Source: Hoeflea sp. (GTDB taxonomy: Bacteria; Pseudomonadota; Alphaproteobacteria; Rhizobiales; Rhizobiaceae). From it: 64,000 nt of DNA. The stretch lies in the NCBI RefSeq assembly GCF_014359905.1, contig NZ_JACIYP010000004.1:1-64000 (forward strand), written 5' to 3'. Positions 8,061-18,017 of the stretch are shown piece by piece. Each line of letters starts with the position of its first letter. Position 1 is the stretch's first letter. The notes beneath the pieces were generated by a model. It had not been told where the DNA came from. It did not search any database and was given only the letters and a program-made list of their open reading frames with translations. A program made the translations under genes and the position numbers.

Positions 8061-9335
8061 ATGAGCCTTTATGGAATGATGAGCACCGGGGCATCCGGAA
8101 TGAACGCTCAGGCGAACCGGTTGAGCACGGTGGCCGACAACATCGCCAACGCCAACACGACCGGCTACAAGAAGGCATCCGTTCAGTTTTCCTCCCTGGT
8201 TTTGCCCGGCACCAACAGCTCCTACAATTCGGGCGCGGTGCAAACCGATGTGCGCTACGCGATTTCCGAACCGGGCACGCTCGAATTCACGACATCGAGC
8301 ACGGACCTGGCGGTTGACGGTGACGGCTTCTTTATCGTCGAGGATACCAACGGCGTTCCCTTCCTGACCCGCGCCGGTTCCTTTGTTCCCGATGGCGACG
8401 GCAACCTTGTCAACGCGGCCGGCTACACGCTGCTCGGCTATGATTATGAAAGCGGCATTCCGGCGCCGGTGGTCAACGGCTTCGATGGCCTGGTGCCCGT
8501 CAACATCGCGTCCGGCAGCCTGGCGGCCAATGCATCCACCTTGGGTATCTTTTCAGCCAACCTTGACGCCGGCGAGCCGATCGTCGCTGCAGCCGACCTG
8601 CCGTCCGCCAACTCCGCCACCGCTGAATACAGCCACAAGAGCTCGCTGGTGGCCTACGACAATCTCGGCGGCGAAGTGCTGCTCGACTTCTACTACACCA
8701 AGACCGGCACCGACACCTGGGAGGTTTCGGTCTATGACCGGGCCGACGCCACTCCGGGCACATCGTTCCCCTACGGAGTGCCGGGTTCGCCGCCTTTGGC
8801 AACCGAAACACTGACTTTCGATCCGTTGAACAAGGGCTTGCTGGCAGCGACCAGCCCGACGAGCATCACGTTGCCGGTTCCCGGCGGCGCCGCCGCATTG
8901 ACCGTCGATCTGTCGGCGATGACCCAGCTCGATTACGAGTACACAGTCCAGAGAGGCGACGTCAACGGCAACGCGCCGAGTGCGGTTACCGATGTCGTGA
9001 TTTCCGAGGATGGCACGATCTTCGCCAAGCAGGAAAATGGCGAACTCAAGCCGCTCTACCGCATCGCGCTGGCCAATGTATCAAGCCCTGACATGCTGCA
9101 GCCGCTGGCAGGCAACGTTTATCAGCAAGGTGTGGATTCGGGAGTCATCACCACGGGGTTCGCCGGTTCCGGCGGCTTCGGCCAGATCGTCTCCGGGGCG
9201 CTGGAAAGCTCCAATGTCGATATGGCCCGGGAACTGACGGACATGATTGCATCCCAGCGCAGTTACACCGCCAACTCCAAGGTCTTCCAGACTGGCTCCG
9301 ATTTGATGGACGTGCTCGTCAACCTCAAGCGATAA
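8061..9335 (+). CDS. flgE: Flagellar hook protein FlgE
   Basis: Main subunit of the flagellar hook. The 424-aa product has the rod/hook N-terminal signature (MSLYGMMSTGASGMNAQANR then LSTVADNIANANTTGYKKA) and the matching C-terminal helix (SNVDMARELTDMIASQRSYT through SDLMDVLVNLKR), with a FlgE-type D1/D2 middle. It is preceded by AGGGATG 8 bases from the ATG. It opens the run flgE-flgK-flgL-flaF-flbT-flgD-fliQ, which is the conserved rhizobial order; the gap before it is the likely Rem-dependent promoter. Confidence 0.96.
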   Translation: MSLYGMMSTGASGMNAQANRLSTVADNIANANTTGYKKASVQFSSLVLPGTNSSYNSGAVQTDVRYAISEPGTLEFTTSSTDLAVDGDGFFIVEDTNGVPFLTRAGSFVPDGDGNLVNAAGYTLLGYDYESGIPAPVVNGFDGLVPVNIASGSLAANASTLGIFSANLDAGEPIVAAADLPSANSATAEYSHKSSLVAYDNLGGEVLLDFYYTKTGTDTWEVSVYDRADATPGTSFPYGVPGSPPLATETLTFDPLNKGLLAATSPTSITLPVPGGAAALTVDLSAMTQLDYEYTVQRGDVNGNAPSAVTDVVISEDGTIFAKQENGELKPLYRIALANVSSPDMLQPLAGNVYQQGVDSGVITTGFAGSGGFGQIVSGALESSNVDMARELTDMIASQRSYTANSKVFQTGSDLMDVLVNLKR

Positions 9336-9366
9336 GTCGGGGTTGGGGCAAAAGAAAGGCTAATAC

Positions 9367-10830
9367 ATGTCTCTTTCATCCGCGATTAACACCGCGCAGA
9401 CGTCTTTGTCGAACTATGCAACACAGACAAGCATATTGTCTCGCAATATTTCCAATGCCTCCAATACCGACTATTCGCGCCGGAATGCGGCTCTGGCCAC
9501 GTCGCTGAGCGGTGCCCAGGTAGTCAGCATACAGCGCGCCCAGGACGAGGTTCTGTTCCGCAATTCCCTCAGCAGCACGGCAACGGCGAGCGGTCAGGAA
9601 ACCTTGCTTGCCGGGCTCACCAATCTGAAGGACATCTACGGCGGCAACGACTATGAAAGCGCGCCTGCGACGCTGATCGCCAACATGCGGGACACGCTGT
9701 CGAGCTATGCTGCCAAACCGGGTGAGAACACGCTTGCCCAGACCACCGTCGCCGACGCCAATACGCTCGCGATCGGATTGCGCGATGCTTCCGCCTCCGT
9801 CCAGAGCGTCAGGTTTGAGACCGATCAGGAAATTTCGCGTCAGGTTCACACGCTGAACGAGTTGCTGGCGTCTTTCGAGACCAACAACAAGGCGGTCTTC
9901 AGCGGCACACAGAGCGGCAAGGACGTCAGCGCAGAACTCGACGAGCGGGATTCCCTGATCAAGAAGATTTCCGAGATCATCGGAGTGACCACGGTCAGCC
10001 GCAGCGGCAACGACATGGCCATCTACACATCCGACGGCATAACCTTGTTTGAGACGGTCGCGAGGCCGGTCACGTTTGGAGCCTCGTCCGGATTTGCCGC
10101 GAGCATCGTTGGCAATCCGATCTATGTCGACGGCGTGGCCTTGGCCTCGGGCGAAGGCGCGACCACGACGGCACGCGGCTCGCTGCAGGCGCTGGTGCAG
10201 ATCCGCGACGTCTACGCTCCCGCCGTTCAGGAGCAGCTTGACGAGGTTGCACGGGCGCTCATCGTCACTTTCGCCGAGAAAGATCAGTCTGCGGCTCCAA
10301 CCCTTCCGGATGCGCCCGGCCTGTTCACATGGAGCGGCGGCACCGTGCCTTCCGGGGCGACGATCGTCCCCGGCATCGCGGCGAGCATCACCGTCAATCC
10401 GGCGCTGGTTCAATCGCTCGGCGGAAATCCGCAATTGCTGCGCGATGGCGGCATCAACGGCGCTGCTTACAACGCCAATCCGGATGGAAATGCAGGATTT
10501 TCGTCCCTTCTGGACAGTTATGTGCTGGCCCTCGACACACCGATGGCGTTCGATCCGGCAGCTGACCTGACCAGTTCGGCAAGCCTGCTGGATTTCGCGG
10601 CCGATTCCGTCGGCTGGCTTGAGCTCAACCGCAGCGAAGCCTCTTCCGCCTATGAAACGCGCGAGGCAACGCGCTACCGGTCGTCCGAAGCGCTGTCCAA
10701 TGAAACCGGCGTGTCGCTGGATGAAGAGATGTCGATGCTGCTCGAGCTGGAGCAGTCCTACAAGGCCTCCGCCCGCCTGATTTCGGTGGTTGACGAAATG
10801 CTCAGAGAGCTAATGGCGGCGGTGAGGTAA
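9367..10830 (+). CDS. flgK: Flagellar hook-associated protein 1 (FlgK)
   Basis: Junction protein between hook and filament. The 487-aa protein begins SLSSAINTAQTSLSNYATQT followed by SRNISNASNTDYSRRNAAL, the FlgK form of the axial-protein N-terminus, and ends with the coiled C-terminal part (SLDEEMSMLLELEQSYKASA, then MLRELMAAV). It is 32 bp after flgE and 5 bp before flgL, so the three are cotranscribed. Confidence 0.95.
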   Translation: MSLSSAINTAQTSLSNYATQTSILSRNISNASNTDYSRRNAALATSLSGAQVVSIQRAQDEVLFRNSLSSTATASGQETLLAGLTNLKDIYGGNDYESAPATLIANMRDTLSSYAAKPGENTLAQTTVADANTLAIGLRDASASVQSVRFETDQEISRQVHTLNELLASFETNNKAVFSGTQSGKDVSAELDERDSLIKKISEIIGVTTVSRSGNDMAIYTSDGITLFETVARPVTFGASSGFAASIVGNPIYVDGVALASGEGATTTARGSLQALVQIRDVYAPAVQEQLDEVARALIVTFAEKDQSAAPTLPDAPGLFTWSGGTVPSGATIVPGIAASITVNPALVQSLGGNPQLLRDGGINGAAYNANPDGNAGFSSLLDSYVLALDTPMAFDPAADLTSSASLLDFAADSVGWLELNRSEASSAYETREATRYRSSEALSNETGVSLDEEMSMLLELEQSYKASARLISVVDEMLRELMAAVR

Positions 10831-10834
10831 GGTC

Positions 10835-11887
10835 ATGAAAGTAAGCTTCATATCCAATCTGGCGATGCAGAACTCGATGCGGTTGACCATTTCCCGCGGG
10901 CAAAATGAGGTTCAGGCGCTTCAGCAGGAGATCGTCACCGGCCGCCATGCCGATATCGGCCTGGCGCTCGGCGCGAAAACCTCCAACAGCGTTTCGCTCC
11001 ACCAGGACATCTCGCGCCTGAAGACCATTCAGGATTCCAACGCGCTGGTCACCCAGCGGCTTTCCGCTTCCCAGTCCGCGCTCAATCTGATGGCCGACAG
11101 CGCGCAGCAGATGCTTGAAGCCTTCATCACGGTCAATGGTTCCAATGACGCCAACAACCTTCTGATTGCGCGCCGCGATGTCGAATCCTCGCTGGGCTCG
11201 TTTACTGTGGCGGTCAACACATCGTCCAACGGGGAATATCTCTTCTCCGGCATCAACTCCAACACCAAGCCGGTTGAAGACTATTTTGAAGCCGGATCGA
11301 CGCCAAAGGCCGCATTTGATGCCCTGTTTGCTGGCCACTTCACGTTCAGCCAGGATGATCCGCTTGCCGCCGGCATTACCGTCGCGCAGATGGACGATTT
11401 CCTGACCAACGTGCTGGAGCCCGCCTTCTCGGGAGCTGATTGGACCAACGACTGGTCCAATGCTTCCGACACCAATTTTTCGAGCCGCATCCTGAACAAT
11501 GAGGTGGTGGACTCCGGCGCCAACGCAAATGCGGATGGCATGCGCGATTTCGCGCTGGCCGCTGTCGTCGGCATCGAGCTTCTGGGTTCCGCGATCAACA
11601 GCGATGTCCGCGTCGCCCTCAACGCCAAGGCCATCGAGTATGCGGGGCGTGCGGTCACCGGAATAGACAACCAGCGCTCAAGCCTCGGCGTGGCTGAAAA
11701 CCGTGTCACCAAAGCCAATGTCGCTCTGGCATCGCAAATCAAGATCATAACCGTGCATTTGGGTGAAGTTGAAGGCGTGGATGCCTACGAGGCTTCCACC
11801 CGGATGCAAACCTTGCTGGACCAGGTGGAAACGTCGTATGCGCTCACCGCCCGGATCCAGCAGATGAGCCTGATGAACTACCTGTAG
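10835..11887 (+). CDS. flgL: Flagellar hook-associated protein 3 (FlgL)
   Basis: Second hook-filament junction protein, flagellin-like. The 350-aa protein has the N-terminal helix typical of FlgL (MRLTISRGQNEVQALQQEIV) and a C-terminal flagellin-type region (SSLGVAENRVTKANVALASQ). A GAGGTAAGG ribosome site lies just upstream. It is coupled to flgK and followed by flaF after 53 bp. Confidence 0.94.
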   Translation: MKVSFISNLAMQNSMRLTISRGQNEVQALQQEIVTGRHADIGLALGAKTSNSVSLHQDISRLKTIQDSNALVTQRLSASQSALNLMADSAQQMLEAFITVNGSNDANNLLIARRDVESSLGSFTVAVNTSSNGEYLFSGINSNTKPVEDYFEAGSTPKAAFDALFAGHFTFSQDDPLAAGITVAQMDDFLTNVLEPAFSGADWTNDWSNASDTNFSSRILNNEVVDSGANANADGMRDFALAAVVGIELLGSAINSDVRVALNAKAIEYAGRAVTGIDNQRSSLGVAENRVTKANVALASQIKIITVHLGEVEGVDAYEASTRMQTLLDQVETSYALTARIQQMSLMNYL

Positions 11888-11939
11888 CTGCGTGGCCTGG
11901 GGTGACCAGGCAAAATGGACAAACATGAAGGGCGTCTGA

Positions 11940-12287
11940 ATGTACCAGTTTTCATATGCGGATGTGCAGGAGGATGGGGTTGCCGAAGCCCGCGAGCGTG
12001 AGCGAGAGGCGATCAACCATTCCATTTCCCTGCTGACTGCTGCCAAGACCAGCGGCATCGAATCCCGTGATGCCATCGAAGCAGTCTACTTCGTCAGCCG
12101 CCTTTGGGTGCGTTTCGTCGAAGACCTGGCTTCACCTGAAAACCAGCTGTCCAATGAGCTCCGGGCCAATCTCATCTCGATTGGCATCTGGATCATCAAG
12201 GAAGCCGAACGTATCAGGCTGCGTCAGTCGGACAATTTCCAGGGCATCATCGACATCTCAACCATCATCAGGGACGGGCTGAAATGA
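11940..12287 (+). CDS. flaF: Flagellar biosynthesis regulator FlaF
   Basis: FlaF promotes flagellin synthesis and secretion in alphaproteobacteria, acting opposite FlbT. The 115-aa helical product (starting [20 protein letters not shown]) has the family length and the C-terminal [17 protein letters not shown] segment. Its stop codon overlaps the flbT start (ATGA), so the pair is translationally coupled, as in Caulobacter and rhizobia. Confidence 0.93.
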   Translation: MYQFSYADVQEDGVAEAREREREAINHSISLLTAAKTSGIESRDAIEAVYFVSRLWVRFVEDLASPENQLSNELRANLISIGIWIIKEAERIRLRQSDNFQGIIDISTIIRDGLK

Positions 12288-12733
12288 AAAGTTCACTGCG
12301 CATTTCGCTCAAGGCAGGCGAACGCATCTTCGTCAATGGCGCCGTGCTCCGGGTAGACAGAAAGGTGGCGCTTGAATTCCTCAACGACGTGACCTTTCTG
12401 CTCGAAAACCACGTGCTCCAGCCCGAACAGGCAACGACGCCGCTCAGGCAGCTCTATTTCATCGTCCAGATGATGCTGATCAATCCCGAAGGCGCCGACC
12501 AGGCCATGATCATGTTCCGCAAATCGGTGGTCATGCTTCTAACCTGCTTCAAGAATGACGAAGTGCTCGCAGAGCTCAAGCACATTGACGGCATGGTCAC
12601 CCAGGGCCGCGCCTTCGAAGCGCTCAAGGCGATCCGTGCGCTCTATCCGATCGAGGAGCAGATCCTCACCACGTCGGCAATGCCTGCCGGCACCATCGAA
12701 CAGATCCGCAGGGAGCTCGCGCCATGGTCGTAA
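12284..12733 (+). CDS. flbT: Flagellin translation regulator FlbT
   Basis: FlbT binds the flagellin mRNA leader and restrains its translation until the hook is complete (known in Caulobacter). The 149-aa product has the FlbT pattern: [20 protein letters not shown] near the start and [18 protein letters not shown] in the centre. It overlaps flaF by 4 bp and flgD by 10 bp. Confidence 0.93.
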   Translation: MKSSLRISLKAGERIFVNGAVLRVDRKVALEFLNDVTFLLENHVLQPEQATTPLRQLYFIVQMMLINPEGADQAMIMFRKSVVMLLTCFKNDEVLAELKHIDGMVTQGRAFEALKAIRALYPIEEQILTTSAMPAGTIEQIRRELAPWS

Positions 12734-13125
12734 ACGGAGTCAACACCGCTGCAGCCGCCGGCAACTCGGCGGCGGACACTGCGAGCAGCAAGCTCAGTCT
12801 CGATTATGACACCTTCCTGACCCTGCTGGTGCAGCAGATGAAGAGCCAGGATCCCACCGATCCCATGGATGCGACCGACCAGATCGCGCAGCTTGCGACA
12901 TTCAGCCAGGTCGAGCAGACCATCGTCACCAACAAGAACCTGGAAAGCCTGCTGCAGTCCTCGACGCTGAACCAGGCTGGATCCATCATCGGTCGCGAGA
13001 TTACCAACGCTGACGGGACCATCAGCGGCACCGTGGCGGAGGTGAAGGTCTATTCCGACGGACTGATCGCAGTGCTGGATAACGGCCAGCAGGTCGTGGT
13101 CGGCGCCGGCGTGACGATTCGCTGA
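12724..13125 (+). CDS. flgD: Flagellar hook-capping protein FlgD, short form
   Basis: Scaffold cap needed to polymerise FlgE. Residues 20-75 carry the conserved N-terminal block [20 protein letters not shown] and [19 protein letters not shown]. At 133 aa it lacks the C-terminal FlgD domains found in enteric bacteria; short FlgD is normal in rhizobia. It begins inside flbT and ends one base before fliQ. Confidence 0.93.
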   Translation: MVVNGVNTAAAAGNSAADTASSKLSLDYDTFLTLLVQQMKSQDPTDPMDATDQIAQLATFSQVEQTIVTNKNLESLLQSSTLNQAGSIIGREITNADGTISGTVAEVKVYSDGLIAVLDNGQQVVVGAGVTIR

Positions 13126-13126
13126 G

Positions 13127-13393
13127 ATGAATGAGGCCGACGCCCTTGATATTGTCCAGACCATGATCTGGACGGTGCTGGTCTGTTCAGGACCGGCGGT
13201 GTTCGTTGCGATGTTCGTCGGTGTCGGCATTGCCTTCATCCAGGCGCTGACCCAGGTTCAGGAAATCACCCTGACATTCGTGCCCAAGATCGTGGCCATT
13301 CTGGTCACCGTGGCGGTTTCCGCGCCCTTCGTCGGCGCCCAGATCTCGATCTTCACCAACGTTGTCTTCCAGCGCATCGAAACCGGGTTCTGA
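13127..13393 (+). CDS. fliQ: Flagellar export gate protein FliQ
   Basis: Small membrane component of the type III export gate (FliPQR). The 88-aa protein has two membrane segments (about 16-40 and 50-72), with the FliQ pattern FIQALTQVQEITLTFVPKIV between and within them. It sits 1 bp after flgD. The 362 bp that follow before flhA contain no supported gene. Confidence 0.94.
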   Translation: MNEADALDIVQTMIWTVLVCSGPAVFVAMFVGVGIAFIQALTQVQEITLTFVPKIVAILVTVAVSAPFVGAQISIFTNVVFQRIETGF

Positions 13394-13754
13394 TGCTTGG
13401 TGCGCAAGAGCGTGCAGCGGCGCGGCGGCAACGACATGCCCCGACAAAGCGCCAAAGCGCGCCACCCGAATCCGTTTGAATGCGCCGCGCTTGTGATTCG
13501 ATCCTGACGGTTGGTTTCCTCCGGCAGGAGAAATCGTCCCGCTCGGTCACGTGCCTGTCATAGGCTCTCCCGCATCGATTGCACGAGGTTGCACGCCGGT
13601 TGCCCGATGTCGCGGTCTCGCGATCCAGGGCCGCCGGGCGATTCCCGGTATCCGGCCTTCCCCTGCCACCTTCGCGCAAGCTTCGGCCCTTAAGGATTGC
13701 ACCACCTATCGCGCTGGCATGATGCCGGCGCTGTGATCCGGAGCTCCGCACATC
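13394..13754. other. Gap between fliQ and flhA
   Basis: This 361-bp stretch has no open frame with codon use or family features of a gene. It separates two normally adjacent flagellar genes and may hold a promoter for flhA-fliR. A short palindromic element (CTCCGGCAGGAG, near 13520) is the only structure noticed. Confidence 0.4.
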
Positions 13755-15842
13755 ATGGCCGATCCGCAGGCGCTGGCGATCCAGAAGACGAGTTTCCAGG
13801 GAAAGGACATGGGCTTTGCCTTCGGCATTGTCGTCATCCTTTCGATCCTGTTCCTGCCTATTCCCGCCTTTCTCATCGATATCGGCCTGGCGTTCTCCAT
13901 AGCCTTTTCGGTGCTCATCCTGATGGTGGCGTTGTGGATCAAGCGACCGCTGGACTTCTCCTCCTTTCCGACGATTCTCCTGATCGCCACCATGATGCGG
14001 CTGTCGCTCAACATTGCGACTACCCGCGTCATCCTCTCCGAAGGCCATTTGGGCTCCGATGCCGCCGGGCAGGTGATCGGCGGATTTTCCCAGATGGTGA
14101 TGTCGGGCGATTTCGTCATCGGCGTCATCGTCTTCCTCATTCTGGTGACGGTCAATTTCATCGTCATCACCAAGGGCGCGACCCGCATCGCCGAGGTTGG
14201 CGCCCGCTTCACGCTCGATTCGATTCCCGGCAAGCAGATGGCCATCGATGCCGATCTGTCGGCCGGCATGATCGATGAAAAGCAGGCGCACGACCGCCGC
14301 CGCGAGCTGGAGATGGAAAGCTCGTTCTTCGGCTCCATGGACGGCGCCTCGAAATTCGTGCGCGGCGACGCCATCGCCGGCCTTCTGATCACCGGCATCA
14401 ACATGTTCGGCGGCGTCATCATCGGTTATGCCCGCCATGGCATGGAGATCGGCGAGGCGGCGGATGTGTTTGTGCGCCTGTCGGTCGGCGACGGCCTGGT
14501 GAGCCAGATCCCGGCCCTCATCGTTTCGCTGGCGGCCGGTCTTCTGGTGTCGCGCGGCGGCCAGTTGGGCACCACCGACGAGGCGGTGATCGATCAGCTG
14601 GCAGGCTATCCGCGCGCGCTCTTCGCGGCATCCGGATTGCTGTTCCTGCTTGCCGTGATGCCCGGCCTTCCGTTTCTGCCTTTCGTGTTTCTGGCCTCGG
14701 TCATGGCTTTCGGCAGCTGGTTGATCCCGCGCCAGCGTGACCGAAAGGCGCGCGCCGACGCGCAGGAAGTCCATCGCAACGCGCAGGAGGAAAAGGACAA
14801 GGACAAGGATTCGGTCAAGTCGATCCTGAAGACCGCCGAAATCGAGCTGGTTCTTGGCAAGCAGGTGGCCACCAAGCTCCTGGGCAGCCACGAGGAACTG
14901 GCGTTCCGCGTCGCCAAGATGCGCAAGAAATTCGCCACCCAGTTCGGCTTCGTCGTGCCCGAGATCAAGGTCACCGACGATATCTCGATCAAGGACAAGA
15001 GCTACCAGATCCGCATTCACGGCACCACGGTCGCCGCCAATGACCTGCGGGTGGGGGAGTTGATGGTGGTGCTTTCCGGATCGCGCCGCCCGTCGCTGCC
15101 CGGCGACGAGATCCGCGAGCCCGCTTTCGGACTGCCGGCGCTCTCGGTGCCCGAGAACTTTGCCGAGGATCTGAAACGCGAAGGCTTCCAGCCCATCGAC
15201 AATGTCTCGGTGGTCCTGACCCATCTCTCCGAGGTGATCCGCAACAACCTGCCGCAATTGCTGTCCTACAAGGACATGAAGATCCTGATCGACAGGCTCG
15301 ATCCGGAATACCGCAAGCTGGCAGACGAGATCTGCACGTCGCACATGTCCTATTCCGGCTTCCAGGCGGTGCTGAAGCTCCTGCTTGCCGAACGGGTCTC
15401 GATCCGAAACCTTCACCTCATCCTGGAGGCGGTCGCCGAACTCGCGCCGCATGTGCGCAAGACCGAGCAGATTGTCGAGCATGTGCGCATCCGCATGGCG
15501 CAGCAACTGTGCGGAGACATTGCCCGCAACGGCCAGCTCAATGTGCTCAGGCTTGGCAACCGCTGGGATCTCGCCTTCCATCAGGCGCTCAAGCGCGATC
15601 CGAAGGGCGAAGTCATCGAGTTCGACATCGATCCGCGGATGCTCGAGGAATTTTCCGAAGATGCCACCAAGGTGGTCCGCGAGCACATGGACAAGGGCGT
15701 TCCCTTCGTGCTTGTGACATCGCCCGATTCCCGCCCCTATGTCCGCATGATCGTCGAGCGGATCTTCGCCACGCTGCCGGTTCTGTCCCACGTCGAAATC
15801 GCCAAGGGCATCGAGGTCAAGCTGCTGGGCTCGATCTCGTGA
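13755..15842 (+). CDS. flhA: Flagellar export gate protein FlhA
   Basis: Large subunit of the export gate; it uses proton flow and docks chaperone-substrate complexes through its cytoplasmic domain. The 695-aa protein has about eight membrane helices in residues 20-320, the FHIPEP-family signature region ([20 protein letters not shown] with NIATTRVIL), and the four-part cytoplasmic domain (about 350-695). The final residues overlap the GTG start of fliR. Confidence 0.96.
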   Translation: MADPQALAIQKTSFQGKDMGFAFGIVVILSILFLPIPAFLIDIGLAFSIAFSVLILMVALWIKRPLDFSSFPTILLIATMMRLSLNIATTRVILSEGHLGSDAAGQVIGGFSQMVMSGDFVIGVIVFLILVTVNFIVITKGATRIAEVGARFTLDSIPGKQMAIDADLSAGMIDEKQAHDRRRELEMESSFFGSMDGASKFVRGDAIAGLLITGINMFGGVIIGYARHGMEIGEAADVFVRLSVGDGLVSQIPALIVSLAAGLLVSRGGQLGTTDEAVIDQLAGYPRALFAASGLLFLLAVMPGLPFLPFVFLASVMAFGSWLIPRQRDRKARADAQEVHRNAQEEKDKDKDSVKSILKTAEIELVLGKQVATKLLGSHEELAFRVAKMRKKFATQFGFVVPEIKVTDDISIKDKSYQIRIHGTTVAANDLRVGELMVVLSGSRRPSLPGDEIREPAFGLPALSVPENFAEDLKREGFQPIDNVSVVLTHLSEVIRNNLPQLLSYKDMKILIDRLDPEYRKLADEICTSHMSYSGFQAVLKLLLAERVSIRNLHLILEAVAELAPHVRKTEQIVEHVRIRMAQQLCGDIARNGQLNVLRLGNRWDLAFHQALKRDPKGEVIEFDIDPRMLEEFSEDATKVVREHMDKGVPFVLVTSPDSRPYVRMIVERIFATLPVLSHVEIAKGIEVKLLGSIS

Positions 15843-16594
15843 TCGGGGATCCCGAAGGCACGGTCCTGGCTATGTTCGCGGCATTCTGCCGGATCGGGAG
15901 CTGCATCATGGTGCTTCCGGGATTTTCCAGCTTTCGTGTCCCGATGCAGATCCGTCTGCTTCTGGCGGTGGCCGTGTCGATGGCCTTGCTGCCGGTTATG
16001 TGGGATTCGATCTATCCCGAGGTTCAGGGTGGAGGCAGCCTCTATATTCTCCTGGTCGGCACCGAAATGCTGATCGGTGTCACCATGGGACTGATCGCCC
16101 GCTACATCGTGCTGGCGCTGCAGTTTGCCGGTACCGGCATTTCCATGGCGATCGGCTTCAACGCCGTCCCCGGGGCCGGGCTCATAGAGAGTGAATCCGA
16201 AGGCAGCATCACGGCGTTGATCTCGTTCACCGCGCTCTTCGTGCTGTTCCTCAGTGACTTTCATCATCTGGTGATCGCGTCGCTGGTGCGATCCTACACC
16301 TTCATGCCACTCGGGGCCGAATTTGATCCCCGCATGGCCCTGATGACGCTCACCGACACGCTGGCCGGCGCCTTCTTGCTCGCGCTCAGGCTGGCCAGCC
16401 CCTTCCTCGTCTACGGGCTGATTTTCAACCTGTCGATCGGCATGGTCAACAAATTGTCGCCGCAGATTCCGGTCTACTTCATCTCCATTCCATTCATCCT
16501 GTTCGGCGGCCTGATCCTGTTCTATTTCGGCTCCCGGTCGTTCTTCACCCTGTTCATGGCCGGTTTCGAGCCGCTCTATCTGGGCTTGCCCTGA
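15839..16594 (+). CDS. fliR: Flagellar export gate protein FliR
   Basis: Polytopic component of the FliPQR export channel. The start is taken as GTG 15839, which overlaps the flhA stop (GTGA) and gives the N-terminus [20 protein letters not shown], similar to other rhizobial FliR; ATG 15872 would cut this off. The 251-aa product has about six membrane segments and the conserved [19 protein letters not shown] and [20 protein letters not shown] parts. The next gene starts one base after its stop. Confidence 0.93.
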   Translation: MIGDPEGTVLAMFAAFCRIGSCIMVLPGFSSFRVPMQIRLLLAVAVSMALLPVMWDSIYPEVQGGGSLYILLVGTEMLIGVTMGLIARYIVLALQFAGTGISMAIGFNAVPGAGLIESESEGSITALISFTALFVLFLSDFHHLVIASLVRSYTFMPLGAEFDPRMALMTLTDTLAGAFLLALRLASPFLVYGLIFNLSIGMVNKLSPQIPVYFISIPFILFGGLILFYFGSRSFFTLFMAGFEPLYLGLP

Positions 16595-16595
16595 G

Positions 16596-17003
16596 ATGGC
16601 CGGTTCGCGCGCTCAGAAACTGGCCCGCCTGATGCGGGTGCAGCGCCAGATCGAACGGATGACCGAGACCGAGCTCTCTCACATTCTGCGCGAGCAGGCG
16701 GCTGCGGATGCGACCCAGGATGCGCTGGTGGATGCGATCGGCTCCTTTGACCCGATCCATGCCGCCATGTCGCATCAATACGCCTTGCGCTTTCAGCGGC
16801 TCTCCGCCCGCACGCAGCAGCTATCCGGAATGAAGGCTGTGCAGGAAAAGCGGGTTCTGGTCGAAAAGACAAAAGCCGACCGTCTTGCGCAACAGGCGGA
16901 AGAGGCGGCCGGGGACGAAGAGCGGCTGGCGGCCGACGAAACCCTGCTGGATCTGCTCGAAGCGTCGCTCGGCCCGCAAGCCGACAGCACAAGGCCAGCG
17001 TAA
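16596..17003 (+). CDS. Coiled-coil protein after fliR, FliJ-like
   Basis: A 135-aa, almost wholly helical protein rich in Ala, Glu, Gln and Arg (for example KLARLMRVQRQIERMTETEL and KRVLVEKTKADRLAQQAEEA). The length and coiled-coil nature recall FliJ, the export chaperone-escort protein that joins FliI and FlhA, but no diagnostic motif is visible, so this is an inference from position. It follows fliR by 1 bp, so it belongs to the flagellar operon. Confidence 0.6.
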   Translation: MAGSRAQKLARLMRVQRQIERMTETELSHILREQAAADATQDALVDAIGSFDPIHAAMSHQYALRFQRLSARTQQLSGMKAVQEKRVLVEKTKADRLAQQAEEAAGDEERLAADETLLDLLEASLGPQADSTRPA

Positions 17004-17061
17004 GCTTCGTCAGCGATACTGTCATCGATCATTTCCGGTCAACTGCTGCGAGGAAAGCCCT

Positions 17062-17640
17062 TTGTCCATACAGACGGCAACCGATCTCATCCTGGACGTT
17101 GTGAAAGCGGCGGACCCCGCAATTGCACAAAAGGCCGAAGCCCTGCTTGAGGCGGCTTCGAACCGAAAATCCGGGCAGGCGGCCGCAACGCCGGCCTTCG
17201 AGCAGCAATTGCTTGCCTCCGCCGATCCCTCCGGCGTCCTGGCCCTGAACAAGCCGGTGGCGCCGACCATGCAGGACAAGGCCGCCCAATCCTACCAGCG
17301 GTTTGAGGCCATGATCCTGCAAAACTTCGTTGGCTCCATGCTGCCCCAGGACAGCGAGGAGTTGTATGGCAAGGGCACTGCGGGCGAGATCTGGAAAGGC
17401 ATGATGGCCGAACAGCTTGGTGCGGCGCTCGCCAAGGGCGGCGGCATCGGCATTGCCGACCGCATGTTGGCCGAACGGTTTGACGCAGACCTCAAGCCCG
17501 AAGCTTCGAACGGCATCGACTCCAATGTCACCAATCGGGCCGCAAGCCTTGTCAATGAAGTCCAGATGCAGATTTTTTCCGACATCTCCGCATCTGGCGA
17601 GCCTGTGGACGCACCTGACGTATCCAACCGGAGAGCATGA
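17062..17640 (+). CDS. flgJ: FlgJ-type rod-binding protein
   Basis: Rod scaffold protein corresponding to the N-terminal half of FlgJ. From TTG 17062, with GAGGAA 7 bases upstream, the product is 192 aa starting LSIQTATDLILDVVKAADPA. An in-frame ATG at 16885 would overlap the previous gene and add Arg/Cys-rich sequence of no family character. The rod-binding core is about residues 75-140 (QSYQRFEAMILQNFVGSMLP, LYGKGTAGEIWKGMMAEQLG). There is no muramidase domain; the separate transglycosylase at 6.4 kb probably supplies that function. Its stop overlaps the next gene (ATGA). Confidence 0.85.
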   Translation: MSIQTATDLILDVVKAADPAIAQKAEALLEAASNRKSGQAAATPAFEQQLLASADPSGVLALNKPVAPTMQDKAAQSYQRFEAMILQNFVGSMLPQDSEELYGKGTAGEIWKGMMAEQLGAALAKGGGIGIADRMLAERFDADLKPEASNGIDSNVTNRAASLVNEVQMQIFSDISASGEPVDAPDVSNRRA

Positions 17641-18017
17641 CCCAAATGATCGAACAAACCTCCCAATACCAGCGGATCAATGGCGTGCTGTCCCGCCTGG
17701 AAGCCGTCATTGATGCCGAGAATGGCGCCATCGGCGCCGATCCGCGCTTCGATTTCAAGCAGTCGAATGTGCTCAAGAGCCGTTGTCTCTACGACATGAC
17801 GGTGTTGTTCCGGGGGATCAGCCCGTCCGATCTGGACGAGCAGCAGCAAGATCTTCTCCAGACCCTGAAGCTGAAGCTCGATCAGAACAATCTCAAGGTC
17901 CGGGCGCACATGGAGGCGGTCCGAGGCATTGCCGACATGATCAAGGAGATCTTCACCGCGTCGCAGGCGGATGGAACCTACTCGGCCGATCAGTTCAGGG
18001 CCACCAATCTGTCATGA
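17637..18017 (+). CDS. FlgN-like flagellar chaperone
   Basis: A 126-aa helical protein that overlaps the rod-binding gene and the next gene by 4 bp each. Its layout (YQRINGVLSRLEAVIDAENG near the start, LKLKLDQNNLKVRAHMEAVR then GIADMIKEIF near the end) resembles FlgN, the export chaperone of FlgK and FlgL, both encoded upstream. Rhizobial clusters have an unnamed gene of this size here. The FlgN call is moderately supported; membership in the operon is firm. Confidence 0.65.
   Translation: MTQMIEQTSQYQRINGVLSRLEAVIDAENGAIGADPRFDFKQSNVLKSRCLYDMTVLFRGISPSDLDEQQQDLLQTLKLKLDQNNLKVRAHMEAVRGIADMIKEIFTASQADGTYSADQFRATNLS

Noticed and set aside
13353-15791. 812-codon open frame on the - strand
   Set aside because: Exactly antisense to flhA, whose family match is clear; the product is His/Asp/Arg-rich and has no recognisable fold.
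15872-15874. ATG as the fliR start
   Set aside because: Would remove the conserved FliR N-terminus; GTG 15839 overlaps the flhA stop like other junctions in the operon.
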